From assembly GCF_021018895.1 (NCBI RefSeq), contig NC_079373.1, positions 26,986,376-27,050,375 on the forward strand: a DNA stretch of 64,000 bases, in the 5' to 3' direction. The stretch's first letter is position 1. Each line of letters starts with the position of its first letter. Below are positions 52,455 to 63,334 of this stretch, in pieces. Position numbers and translations under genes: made by a program. Origin of the DNA: Seriola aureovittata. Taxonomy: Eukaryota; Chordata; Actinopteri; Carangiformes; Carangidae. The notes below the pieces were generated by a model. It had not been told where the DNA came from. It ran no database searches and was given only the letters and a program-made list of their open reading frames with translations.

Positions 52455-52575
52455 ACGTCTCAGTGACACCTTGAAGGAACTGAAACATTCACCAGGACTC
52501 ACGGATGAACTGATTACACTTCGGTGACAAAGGGTCAAAGGTCAAAGCCAGTGTGACCTCAGAAAATACTTTTTA
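52455..52575 (+). repeat. DR1-bearing dispersed repeat, copy C
   Basis: Shares with copy A GTCTCAGTGACACC-like text, a TTCACCAGGACTCACGGATG phrase and GATGAACTG. It carries the DR1 GGGTCAAAGGTCA at 52532-52544 and GTGTGACCTCA at the end. Upstream half missing. Confidence 0.65.
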
Positions 52576-53306
52576 GCCATTACTCGGAGACATCAACACT
52601 CATGTAAGGAGACGACGCTCGCTCAGAGTGTGTGTGACGCGGAGCGGCGTCACTGCTGGAAAACAACGAGGTGAACCGTCTAATTAAAAGAACGTGTGTT
52701 TGTTCTCGAAGCTTGAATTAATGATGGATTTTAAAACTTCTCAGTCTGACTCCTGACACCAAACTTTTTTATTTACGAGCCAGACGATTGTTCCGTCGAC
52801 GCGCTGAACTCCCGCAGAGATGAAACGTGAAGTTTCCTCACACGCTGCATCTAAAGCTGGATATTATTTTATTCACGCATGAATAAAAGTTGAGAAGAGA
52901 AATTGGGAGACAGCTGGTCTGATTATTACTGAGCAGAAGAGGATTCTTGTTTGTCTTTCATTTCATGCCGTCCACCACGGAGCTCACAATCTCTTACTAA
53001 CTAAAGGAAGCAATTTCATAAAATCTAGGATCAGATATATCTCAGCTTGGCGAGGACATGACGGCAAATCGCCCGGACGACGAATGTTTTACTGGTTTTC
53101 ATTGTTCATCTGGTGGAATTAAGTTCAGGCTTGTGCCATGTTCAAATGTGGAAAAGTCACATTTCAGCCTCCGTAGACGTACATGTCCAAACGAGCCGTG
53201 CACCCGATGACCTCACTGCTGGTTTCAGCACATTTCATTCAAACTTTTCCTCTCGTCACATACTCCTGTTTGTTTTCCACGGGTGTGTGACAGAAAGTAA
53301 TTTGAG

Positions 53307-53390
53307 TCCACAACAAAGAAACAATCTGAAGCTCCTGAGGAGGGAGAACGGCAGCTCTGCTGATTGCATCTGTAATATCTCACATTTAAT
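53307..53390 (+). repeat. Short dispersed repeat pair, member 2
   Basis: Second copy of the 83-bp segment at 48090. It lies inside an open frame of 157 codons (53113-53586 on plus) that otherwise shows no protein-like features. Confidence 0.7.
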
Positions 53391-53869
53391 CAAGTCTGCT
53401 GCTCAAACAGCCTTTCAGCAACATGACAGCATAACATTATCCACTGTGGCGGGGAGTGTGTCGCGGCCCCTTGTGTTATATGAAAAGAAATGTACGACTG
53501 CAAATCTAATTCTCATTATTGCAACATTAAAGTTCAAAAGCACGAGTGGAAGCTGCAGTTTCTACAACAATACGTCTTATTATTGATTATCTTCCATCTA
53601 TTTTTGTGATTAAGTCACTAATTAGTAAAAGTGGCCCTTGAGAGTCCCAAGGTGACGGCTTCACAGGTCTCGTTTTGTCTGATCAACAGTCCAAAAGCAA
53701 AATGAAATCATTTTACAGTGATTTAAAAGAAGCAATCTCTACGCCTCGTGGTCGTATCCCTCCGCCACTCAGACTAGTTTCAGGTTTAATCTCCGTTTAT
53801 CCCGTCGTATGAAATATTAACCATTTGTGTGAAATCTTGAGTAATGGTAAAACCACCAGAATCAGTTGG

Positions 53870-54155
53870 TCTTTAGTACCGGTGAAGGTTTGTGGGATTC
53901 CTTTGAGTTCTTGAGATATTGCGTTCATGAGGTCAAAATCATGTTTTCTGAAGTCACTCTGACCTTTGACCTTTGGCCACCAGAATATAATCAGCTCATC
54001 CTTGAGTTTCAGAGAATGTTTGTGTCAAATTTGAAGAAGTTCCCTCGAGGTGTTACTGAGATATCGTGTCCACGAGAATGTGACGGACAGACAACAACCT
54101 GAAAACTAAAATGGCTGCCGCTCTGACGGTCGCAGCGCCGAGGAATAAAAACAGC
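53870..54155 (-). repeat. DR1-bearing dispersed repeat, copy D
   Basis: Minus-orientation copy, co-linear with copy A along its full length, including the GCGCTGCGACCGTCAGAG-like start. The DR1 reads TGACCTTTGACCT at 53960-53972 on plus. Confidence 0.75.
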
Positions 54156-55516
54156 TTATTCTCAAATCCAGAGAAGCTGGAACCAGGAACTATTTGACTG
54201 TTTGATAAACAAACTCTCAGTAGATGGACTAATCGCCTGCAGCTGATGGAAAACAGCAGCTAACATTAACAAGACGCTCGTGAAACAGCAGGTAACGATG
54301 CTGGATCTGAATCGTCTGATCAGCTGATTGAACCTTTTTACAGACGGGGCTTAAATATTTTATTACTTTTTCTTTATGGTTTAATTTACAATTTGGCACA
54401 GCACAGAAAGAAAGCATGACATCATCACCAGTGCAAAATCAATATTCCAACACAGCCGCTATAAAAAAAATAAATGTTGATTGGAGTTTATGACGGAGCT
54501 GCTGATTGTGCTGTTCAGTCTGTATGAACGAGGATGAACTAAACAACAAACAAGTTTTAAACTGGTTCTCGTGTGAAAATTCAAGAGGAAAACGAGTCGT
54601 AAGTCACATTCAAGGAGCCGGTAACAACATGTGTCCTAAACCGTTGATCAGTCATCAAACTGTCATTGATCAATTTTTAGTGTCACTTGATCTGTGAACC
54701 GACTGATTCATCATCCACTCAGATTAGTTGTTTTTATGCAGATTAACCTGTTTGTAGCCTTTTATACTTGTGTGTTCATTGTATTATTACATTAAGATTT
54801 ATAGAACTAAGTGTTGTTACGTTTCCTCCACTTTATTTCTCTTTTTTCATTATGTAGAAAAGACTTTTCATCATCTGTAAATGTTTAATTACGTCAGTTC
54901 TACAGGTGCTTATTAGCACTTGAGCGACTGGCACTTTTACATCACTGTTGTTAATGATTAATGTTCACAGTCCCATACAGATCAATACATTTCAGCTGTA
55001 ATCGAAGTACATGAGCAGGGATCAGGACCTCCCACCCAACACAGACGTTCAGACAAGGTGTTGAACCTGCAACCTGTACGCATGTGATGGAAGGAGTGCA
55101 CAGAGCCTTCAAGTACAAATACCACAATGTACAGATCTGACGCTTTATCAATAAAATGTCAGAAAATAAATAAAATTTCCCACAACCTAACATCTCTTCA
55201 TATATGCAGCTTTGTCTGACCAACAGTCACAAACACAAAGATAATTATTTTCTTTCATGTCTGACTAAGAAATGATCAGATTCTCAGATCTGAAGCAGCA
55301 ACTGTTACATAACTGTTTAAAACATGACTGCGTTTGATTATCAGGACAGGTATCAATACATTCTCAATCGATCAGCTATTCAATTAGTGCTTTCTGCTGA
55401 AGTATAAAGAAAACCTGCCGAACGAGAACCTCATATCTGTTCTAAGGTTCTTGAGTAAATGGACTTAGTTACTTTCCACCATTGACTGTTCACAGCAATA
55501 GCAACAACTTTCTTCA

Positions 55517-55552
55517 CAGGCTGACAACAGGCTGACAACAGGCTGACAACAG
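55517..55552. repeat. 11-bp tandem repeat (CAGGCTGACAA)
   Basis: Three tandem units, about 130 bp before the CpG-rich promoter region. Confidence 0.93.
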
Positions 55553-55803
55553 ACCCACATCCAGCAGCAGTCAGTCAGAAACACGCCAACATCTCCTCAC
55601 TTCCACCTTAACAACTATTTCTCCTCTGACAGTCTCAGTTTCCATCTTCACTCTGTTTTAAACCCTGGCTCTGTCCCGCTGTTTGACCTGTCCATGCTAA
55701 CAGTTAGCCGCAGCGGCTAACCGCAGGAGGAACTTTTCAGACAGCGTCGCGGTCAGAACGAGGCTCCGGAAACAGCGACTCGGTCAAACACACCGGAGAG
55801 GAG

Positions 55804-55811
55804 CCGGAAGT
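55804..55811 (+). promoter_or_regulatory. ETS/GABP-type site CCGGAAGT
   Basis: CCGGAAGT is a full ETS-family core. It lies about 75 bp inside intron 1 from the inferred exon 1 donor, still within the CpG-rich region. GABP/NRF-2 sites of this kind are frequent in promoters of nuclear genes for mitochondrial proteins. Function is inferred from context only. Confidence 0.4.
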
Positions 55812-55886
55812 CTCCGTTCTGCCGTTAAAACTCACAACTTTACCGGCGACACTGAAGCTAATGCTACAGAAGCTAAACACACCTAC

Positions 55887-55990
55887 CGGCAACGTGAGCT
55901 CCGTCTTCCTGTTGTTGTCTTACGTCACGCGTCGCCCCCGGGTCCTAAAGCCTGCCGGCTTGTCTCAGCCTGAGCAGCACCCGGGTTTAA
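55887..55990 (-). other. immp2l: Inferred non-coding exon 1 of immp2l
   Basis: The coding exon at 40.4 kb starts with a splice acceptor, so an upstream exon must exist. The best place on the minus strand is this CpG-rich stretch. It ends with CCG followed by a GTAGGT donor at 55886-55881 and has no start codon that would precede MAQQ in frame. The outer limit is a guess, because no TATA box is placed clearly enough to define a start. If correct, intron 1 is about 15.4 kb. An alternative first exon elsewhere between 40.5 and 55.9 kb, for instance near the CGG-rich patch at 42065-42085, is not excluded. Confidence 0.5.
55920..55927 (-). promoter_or_regulatory. CRE/ATF-like site (TGACGTAA on the minus strand)
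   Basis: TTACGTCA on the plus strand reads TGACGTAA on the minus strand. This matches a CREB/ATF half-palindrome with one variant base and sits inside the inferred first exon or core promoter. It is a sequence match only. Confidence 0.4.
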
Positions 55991-57479
55991 AAAGTCTTTT
56001 TCGCTTAATACAAGTTTTAATGCAATTTTATTTTATAATTTGTTAATGTCATGAAGAAAAAGTTAACTTAAATAAAACCCAAGTTTTATTTTTAATACAC
56101 ACACACACAGGATGATGTGTTTACTGTACACACACGTAAACATGCACATACTGTACATTACTTACAGAAGCATTATGCATTCACTTGAGAAAAAAAAATC
56201 TTCTTTTTTAAATTAATTAATTATTTAAAAGTCAGTATTTTTTAAGAGAAAAGTTTTCTTAAAAAAATATTTAAAGAAATAAATTAAACAAACTCCTGGT
56301 CTGTGTGTGAAACACATCATTTATTAATGAGTTACTATTATTTTTTACTATTATTATCACTATATTACTATTAACTGGTAATTCATTAATAAATGCTGAT
56401 GTATTTACACTTTACAATAAGGCTCCTTTTACCAGTTGTAAATGATAGTAACTCATTAGTAAGATTAATGAGTAGTAAGCATTAACTTCATCTTGCCAAA
56501 TAGTGAGCCTGAATCAATGTATGAAAACTATGTCATAACTCACTAGATTTATAAAGTGTTGACAACTAAATGATTAAGCTAATTATAAACCATTTATAAA
56601 TCCTTTATACGGGTAGTCTTATTGCAAAGCGGGACCAGAAAAGTAAAATAAAATAACATCAGACTGGTAAGAACTTACCTGTTGTGACTCCTTCCTGCCC
56701 AGAGGTCTCTGTGAAGCTTGTTTTATTAAAGCAAAGAGTTTATTATTCAGCAGAATAACACAATGTGTCTCTGGAGGAGAACTCATCATGTTTTATTAAA
56801 AGAGGAGAGAAGTTGTGTCAGATGGAAACTGATGGACAGCTGAACTCGCTGCGGTTAAGATCAAATACAGTGACAGTACAAACACTGAGAGGAGCACTGG
56901 TGGAATTAGAGATGAAGGGAAAGAGCAGTTTGAAATGGGAACTCAGAACCAATCCCAGTTTTAAAAGGAGGCGTTTCTCTTTAATGATAAGGAGTCTGGA
57001 CTCTCCTTCAGGGCTTAATTAAAAGTGGAATGTAGAAACCATTATCAGACCAGCAGCCCCCCGGTCCTCACACCAGCGTTTCCAGTGTTTGCTGAGGAGC
57101 CACAAATGAGAGGTTATACAGTTTTACTGATGAGGACCAGTTACAGGACACGTTCTAGTTGAAAAACTCAGTGTTCAGACTGTAATTCTATTAAAATGTG
57201 TTTGTCTGGTACCTTTCAGAGTGGAGCTACAAAGAGATTTATATCTGCAGAACAAAGCTGTGGTGGAATAAAGAAACATGGGAAAAAGAATAAAATAGAA
57301 AACTCTAGAAATCATAGAATAATCATGTTTTTATGGGTAAAACTGTGAAACTGTGGAAGACCAAATTAAAAAAAAAAAACTACTCATGGTGTAAGTTATC
57401 ATTTTTTGAATTAAAAAAAGAGTAAATTTCCTTTATGTGAAGCTTTGGTGGAATTTGCGCCGTGAATGAATTCTGAGGC

Positions 57480-57950
57480 AATTTGGGGTTTGTGGTCATT
57501 TTGTGTCTGTTTGTATTTGTTTTGCATATTTTTGTGTGTTGTTTTGTGTGTCTTTGTGGTCACTGCGTCTGTTTTGTGTCTGTTTGTCCTTGTTTTGTGG
57601 CTGTTTGTATTTGTTTTGTATCTTGTATTTGTTTTTGGCTATTTTTATTTGCTTGTGGCTGTTTGTCTTTGTTTTGTGGCTGTTTGTCTTTCTTTGTGTC
57701 TGTTTTGTATTTGTTTTGTGGCTGTTTTTGTGTCTTTGAGGTCACTGCGTCTGTTTGTATTTGTTTTGTGGCTGTTTGTCTTTCTTTGTGTCTGTTTCGT
57801 ATTTGTTTTGTGGCTGTTTGTCTTTCTTTGTGTCTGTTTTGTATTTGTTTTGTGGCTGTTTGTCTTTCTTTGTGTCTGTTTTGTATTTGTTTTGTGGCTG
57901 TTTTTGTGTCTTTGTGGTCACTCTGTGTCACTGAAGCCATTTTATGTTTT
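57480..57950. repeat. 42-bp minisatellite and related TTTGTGTCTG-rich array
   Basis: A T/G-rich array built from GTGTCTG, TATTTGTTTTG and TGGCTGTTTG. Between about 57770 and 57905 it settles into three almost identical 42-bp units. Because 42 is a multiple of three and the unit lacks stops in several frames, long frames occur on both strands (57466-57966, 57483-58073 and 57503-57739 plus; 57560-58027 minus). Their Cys/Phe/Val-rich or Lys/Gln/Thr-rich products are artefacts of the repeat. Confidence 0.92.
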
Positions 57951-58217
57951 TTGTCTGAAAATCTGAAGATGAACCCCAGTTGGCCCATAATGCACCATGA
58001 TTCATGTGATGGACTGTCACTGGGCACAAGGAGGGAACATCAGGAGGATCGTCCATATCTCAACAACCACTGATCCTATAGTCCCCATATTCACTATAGG
58101 ATCATCCTCATTTAAAATAATTAGTCTGTGAGGTGCAATCAACACTGCAACATTATTATTATTATTGTTGTTGTTTATTGTCTATGTCTCTGCAGCCAAT
58201 TTACACTGTTTTACAGC

Positions 58218-58220
<3 letters not shown>

Positions 58221-58260
<40 letters not shown>
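58221..58260. repeat. (TG)n microsatellite
   Basis: A perfect TG run adjoining a small inverted-repeat element. Confidence 0.97.
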
Positions 58261-58262
<2 letters not shown>

Positions 58263-58271
58263 CTGGTACGT

Positions 58272-58417
58272 GTATCTTTGTGAGGACCATGTTGACCTTT
58301 AGACCCTGGGAGTGACAACATTTCGACTGGTTCTCACTTTAGGACACAACTTCAAATGGCTGAGATAAGTGGCTGTATGAACGTATTGTATGTCAGTGAG
58401 GGTCCTCACAAAGATAC
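58272..58417. mobile_element. Small inverted-repeat element with 17-bp perfect ends
   Basis: GTATCTTTGTGAGGACC at 58272-58288 is the exact reverse complement of 58401-58417. The 112-bp interior has no coding potential. TG/GTGTGAG-rich DNA flanks both sides. Text of this kind beside TG repeats is common in fish genomes. A MITE is the simplest reading, though no clear target duplication is visible. Confidence 0.7.
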
Positions 58418-59584
58418 GAGTGCAAATGTGTGTGTGAGTGTGAGTGTCCACATCACCATCACTGTGCAGGCGATGGACAGAGAGAGAGAGAGCAGAGGAG
58501 TAAGAGCCCTCTTGGCTATTGGCTGACATTGACCCATGTGGGCGACTCTGCCCACATAATGACATCGTTTGAGGTTCCCCAGCTCTAAACAGGAGGAACA
58601 CTGTACGTGCTGAGCAGATGGTTGCTATGCAACAATTCGTCGCCGGCAGCATCCAGGTTGGACCTGAGCGGAGAGCAGCAGTCAGGCGGAGGCGGAGGTT
58701 TGAATCTTGTGTTTTGAAAAGCTGCAGGTTCATCGGTGTGTCTGTAGTTTCCTGGGAGGTGAGCTGTCACTAGACGTGATTATCTGAAGGCTTAAAGGAG
58801 GGAACTGGGCCACCGCAGCAGCAACGTGAAGTTCACTGTAAATACAGTGAATGATTATGCAAATAAATCAAATAGACTTTCATTTGAAGTGTGTGACTGA
58901 TGGAAACACACATGAGCAAGAAAAGTCTGTCTGATACTGACATGCCATATGTACATAGACATACTGCCTCCTGTCCTTGTTGGCCATTTATAGAGAGACT
59001 GCACTGTAAGAATCAGAGGATAAATCCACAGTCCTCATTCTGTGGAAAAATAACTTCTGAAGTGAACATGATGCTCCAGCAGTCTGTGACAAATCAAATC
59101 TCTCTAAGTTACAGTCTTTTTAGTATAATATTCCTCTCAGTGTTTCTTGCTGGATGCATCATAGTCCGGTGGTCTTCATTATTCCTTCATGGGAGCTGCA
59201 CAGGCAGGACACAGACGACAGGAAATCTGCTTTTACCATAAAACCTCCAAAAGCTGCAGTGTGTTTGGTTACATGCACAAAGGGAGGATGAATTAAAAAA
59301 CAATCTGTCCATTTTTCTTGACATTTCTTCTGCTCATATCCTCCAGTTTTCTTCCCTCCTGCTGACCACCTGCTGTCTGGCTGCTCGGCCCCTCGGTGGC
59401 TGCTTTGTTTTGATTTTCAGATGTCGCTCCGGCTCTTCATTTTCCTCCCTGACACTCGGCCTTGTTTCCCTCCATCTGGTCAGCAACTTCGTTTGATTAG
59501 GCATCAGTCGGTTTTTTATTGTTTGTGCACTACGTGTTAACCAACACGAGACCCTGCTGCTGCCAGACCAATAACACCACCTCA

Positions 59585-59960
59585 GGAGTGAGCAGCGCTG
59601 CCACATCCTCCACTTTAATTCAGTTTAGGAATTTAATGAATGCCCAAATATACATGAAGCTGTTTGAACACTCACAGTTGAGTGCACTCTACACTGTATG
59701 TCATTTGTTTTATCACCTCAGATGATCCTGCCGCAGCCCTCTATGTATTTACTAAATCTGGCAGCTCTGCAGTAACTTGTGTTTGAGTGTAGCTGTGAGT
59801 ATTTTAGGAATTATATGAATTGGCTTCTTTATCATATAATTATTTGCAGCCATCTGAGCTGCCAATTAAAACTGGGCGAGCTGCTCAATGAGCAACACTT
59901 TGTTAGTTGCATAAAGGTTTGTTGCCAAGACAATTAAACAATATATACCATAATACAACA
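59585..59960. other. Candidate conserved non-coding stretch in the intergenic region
   Basis: A unique block with TAATTATTTGCAG, CCAATTAAAAC and GACAATTAAAC cores. It lies between two divergent promoters and contains no repeat or coding signal. Confidence 0.27.
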
Positions 59961-61881
59961 AAGAAACTCAGAATGAACTTCTGCGGGTTTTGTCCTTCAT
60001 GTTTTATGCTGCAGTCTGTCTTTGTAGGTAAATAAATGTAGTTTACTTTCCACCACTGCTGATACAATTACTGAGCCTTCAGCACACATGCATTTTAACA
60101 TTGTTCAATTACCCAAACAGGTGAAACTCCTGAATTCCTGAGTGAAAACAAAGAGGGAGTCTGTTGTAGAAGCAAATATCAAAAAGGTAACAGACAAACT
60201 AAACCACCACGGACACACAGAGACTATTAACATGAAACAATAAACTTTATATTGATGTCAAAATGTTTCTCTACAACTAATCCTCCATCGTCTCACTGCT
60301 CATGACTGAGCTCCAGAGTTTATAACATTAAATCATATATGACGTTTTATATTGGTGATGAAAGGACAAGCTAACACTGGAAATGAAAGGAAGTGCTATC
60401 AGCTAGCTAACATTGGTTAGCTAAACTGTAACTTAAGGCTAAAGTCAGAAATTAGCTAACAAGCTAGTTACCCCGCAGCCTCCATCTCTGCTGTGGGCTC
60501 CAGGATACATTAGCTGCTACTAGCATAACACACTCATATCTCTAAGTCAAACTGTCTGTTGATGAGTTGTATTGTGGGTAATGTAGGCAGCAGGTTTTGA
60601 CAAGGAAGAAGAATAAAACTGGGTCTGCTGCATCGTTTTTTCAAATAAAAACTTAAAGTTGAATTTTATTTTTAACACAAAGCCGACGTTTCAAGGCCGT
60701 TTACCTGCCACTCTTCCAACTTGCATTATGGGAAACGTAGGATCCAGTCTTTTTGAGCCGTTAGGACCTAAAGGTCAGAACATCTTTGCTTTTCCTGCAT
60801 CATAACTGGAGATAGATTCCCAAACATGCTGCTGTTTGATTTGGAAAGCACATGCAGAAGGTCCTGTAACACATAATGTGTTCATGTGGGATGATGTTGG
60901 AGCTACTGTGTGCAGGAAAAAAAAAGAAACCCATACATTTCTCTGGCTGTTCGAAGGTGAAAATTGATGTGGCTCATGTGGGAGTTGTGGTCTACATCAG
61001 AAATCCACATCATATCCCGGCTGCGTGTGTCTGCGGCTGCCTTCCCTCTCCTCTCTCCAGGGTTTAATTAGAGCCGCTGAGCTCCGTGTGAATAATGCAG
61101 CACCTGAACACACCTGAGCAGGCTGCTGGAGCAGAACGAACAACCGCAGGGAGGGAGAGAGAGCACCGCCTCCACAGGGAGAGGGAGAGAGAGGAGTCGG
61201 GGGTGAGTGGGTTTGAAGGAACAACGTCACGGTTTTCACATCATTTTAACCAGCACAATAACAGTGAACCACTAAATACATGTTTGATAAATATGTAAAA
61301 CACTCTCACTTTTATTGTGAAGCAATTTTTTAAAAAGATTGTTTCTTCTGTTTTCTTTTATCACTACCATTACTAGTATCAGTATTACGGTCCTAAACAG
61401 TAGTGCTTGTGCTCGACTGCTGTTTTAGTGTGTCTCTTATTTTCCTTTATTTGCTTCATGATTTATTTTTCTTTCTGCAGTGACAGAAGAAGAATCCAGA
61501 AATTTTATTAAAGTAAAAGAAGTAGTGTCTAAATATAAAAATACTTATTACAAAGAAAAGACCAGGATTAAGAAAAAACTTTACTTCAGTAAAGGTACAT
61601 AAAGTACTCGTCACGCAGAAGATGCATATTAATATCAATATTGTTATTTAAAGTTGTTGCTTGTGGAATTTTAGCTCATTTTAACTTAACGTTTAAAATA
61701 TTTATATGCAAAATAGTAACTATAGCTTCCAATGTTGTGAATGTGTTGAAGTAAAAGTATTTGCCTCTGAAGTATAGTAGAGTAAAATCTTCAAAATGGA
61801 AGTACTCAAGTAAAGTATAAGTACTTTGAAAGTATTTTAAAAGTATTTTTTAGTTTCTCTTATTCAAGGCGAGCTTGTTGG

Positions 61882-62327
61882 ATGTTGAGTTGTGTATTGA
61901 ATTGTGAAGTGGAAACGACCTCCTCTGGAATGAGAGCTGTTGAACGCCTCTGTTGCCATGTCATCAGCATCCCAGGTATCTCTTCTCACATCAGCGTTCC
62001 AGAGGAGGTTGTTTCCATTGTGGAGAGCTTCACACTTCTCCTGTACGATCACATCAGCAGCCAGCTCATCATCGATCCGGCTCGTCTCGAGTTGTTCACA
62101 AAGAGAAGAGGGAGGAATGAAGCAAATCCTCCCCCCCAACGGAGGATGCACTGGTGCAGCACCTCAAAGGAGCAGCGTCGCAGGGAGGACGCTGTTGGGC
62201 ACGAGCACCTGAGGAGGAATCAAATATTACATCTGCAACACACTGCTGCTGGATGCACCCAAGATACTGGAGACCACTGGGGTCAACTCTTCCAGAGGAA
62301 AGCCAGTCCGTCCGTAAACTCTTGTGA
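61882..62327 (+). pseudogene. Frameshifted remnant of a CXC-associated repetitive ORF
   Basis: The first part, up to the C7 run at 62131-62137, reads VVSIVESFTLLLYDHIS, then IIDPARLELFTKRRGRNEAN. The match continues in a second frame as TEDALVQHLKGAASQGGRCW and, about 30 codons later, GSTLPEESQSVRKLL before a TGA at 62325. I recall a recurring fish and cnidarian family with the same order: a VVLLYD-type block, LFTxKGR, PPT, ALLQHxKRAxYQAGHxW, WTTLPEASxACxELL, then a cysteine-rich CXC (tesmin/TSO1-like) domain. Here the CXC part is gone and the two halves are out of frame, so this is a dead copy. The family's mobile nature is an inference from its copy number in other genomes. Confidence 0.5.
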
Positions 62328-62438
62328 AGAAAAGACAACAACAACAATCAACACATTTCTTGAAATTATTCCTCTTCACAGCCACTGTAAGGTCAGGGTT
62401 ATTGAACAAGAGGATTAATTACGTTTTTAAAACTTCTA

Positions 62439-62439
<1 letters not shown>

Positions 62440-62481
<42 letters not shown>
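62440..62481. repeat. (CA)n microsatellite
   Basis: A perfect CA run of about 42 bp, 110 bp after the ORF remnant. Confidence 0.97.
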
Positions 62482-62484
<3 letters not shown>

Positions 62485-63334
62485 GTTCTGATGCTACTTT
62501 TAGTTGGTAGCAGTACTACCATAATTGTATTTAATGTGTATTAATTATTCAAATAAACATAATTCTTGTATTATTTTCATCATTGTAAAACAGTACTACC
62601 ATCCTGTCTGAAATGTATGAAGACGAAAGGGAAACAGGTGCAGAGGAAATGAGTCAGGCTGACTGCAGCAGGATGAAGACCGAGCTGTCTGCGCCACCTA
62701 CTGGTCTTTTTCTGGAACACACATGATACACAGAGAATTAATTCTTTAATTAAGACTGGATTACCAGCTGTGCCGAGAGGGCAAATACCCAGGGGCAACC
62801 AGACCCCCCAAATACCTCCGATTCACTGTGATTTTGTCTTTACTTTTTCCTAATATTTTTTAAATTATATTACTGAAGTGTGAGATGATAATACAGTTAA
62901 TGAGGTCAAACAGGAAGTAGAATATTTAATAAATATAGATCTATGTAAAATAAGAAACTTCAGGTCAGTCATCATGTGAGCATCTGGAGGTGATTTATAT
63001 TCCACACTAATGTACATATAAAAGATTTTCATCTACTCATCTTTATCTCTTCTTTTGTGATCAGTATTGATTTTATACATAGAAATCAATCACAAATCAA
63101 TATTCATTCTGGCTGTATTATCAGTAAAAAATAATAATAGTTTAATAATATTTTGCAGGGGACATTCTGTGCATATCATAAACGTTGAATTAAAAACAAT
63201 AAAAAAAATTCAAAAGTAATTATTAAGCACTGGTCTTCAACATGTAGTTTTGAAGCATTGGTTTCAAACACGTGAATGCACCATGGTGTATTTTGCGTTT
63301 ACGAGGAGACCGTGAAAGCGGCGCACGAATTTTG

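Larger units (their letters stand above)
40495..55886 (-). other. Probable immp2l intron 1: non-coding
   Basis: About 15.4 kb between the inferred exon 1 and exon 2. Contents include TGAC, CTAAG, CA and TA microsatellites, a 30-bp near-perfect palindrome at 49861, a fish-type dispersed repeat at 48472, two copies of the DR1-bearing family and unique GC-rich stretches such as 46.75-47.3 and 51.0-51.35 kb. Its extent depends on the exon 1 assignment. Confidence 0.55.
1..55990 (-). other. immp2l: immp2l gene body, 5' part (3' exons off the left edge)
   Basis: This span is the 5' part of the gene for inner mitochondrial membrane peptidase subunit 2. That protein is a membrane-anchored serine/lysine protease that removes sorting signals from intermembrane-space proteins. 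Two coding exons on the minus strand match the known protein in order, and both have canonical splice sites. A non-coding first exon is inferred at about 55.9 kb. The sequence after RGDIVSV, which holds the catalytic lysine and the VEGDHHGHS-type segment of the family, was looked for on the minus strand left of 32 kb and not found. The gene is therefore cut by the window edge. The right boundary is approximate because the transcription start cannot be read from sequence. Very long introns are typical of this gene in vertebrates. Confidence 0.85.
55680..56000 (-). promoter_or_regulatory. CpG-rich promoter region of immp2l
   Basis: CpG density rises sharply here compared with the AT-rich DNA on both sides. 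The stretch holds several CCGG and CGCG steps, two CCCGGG sites, an ETS core and a CRE-like octamer. This is typical of a TATA-less housekeeping promoter, which fits a nuclear gene for a mitochondrial enzyme. Strand is assigned from the minus-strand donor inside it. Divergent transcription is possible but unproven. Confidence 0.55.
56000..63300. other. Intergenic region between immp2l and the plus-strand gene
   Basis: No exon with family similarity was seen on either strand. The region contains a 42-bp minisatellite, a small inverted-repeat element, two dinucleotide arrays, a frameshifted CXC-type repetitive ORF remnant and a unique stretch at about 59.6-59.96 kb that looks non-repetitive. 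Both neighbouring genes point away from it. Confidence 0.5.

Noticed and set aside
53113..53586. 157-codon plus-strand frame
   Set aside because: Includes part of a dispersed 83-bp repeat and resembles no known protein.
57560..58027. Minus-strand Lys/Gln/Thr-rich frame of 155 codons
   Set aside because: Reverse reading of the same minisatellite.
57466..58073. Cys/Phe/Val-rich frames of 166 and 196 codons (membrane-protein-like)
   Set aside because: They translate a 42-bp minisatellite in two frames at once; the apparent hydrophobic segments are repeat units.
58299..58733. 144-codon minus-strand frame
   Set aside because: Runs through the inverted-repeat element and TG-rich DNA; no protein-like features.
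60979..60991. ZNF143-like motif TGGGAGTTGTGGT
   Set aside because: One mismatch from the remembered motif and no promoter features nearby; may be part of a common fish repeat.
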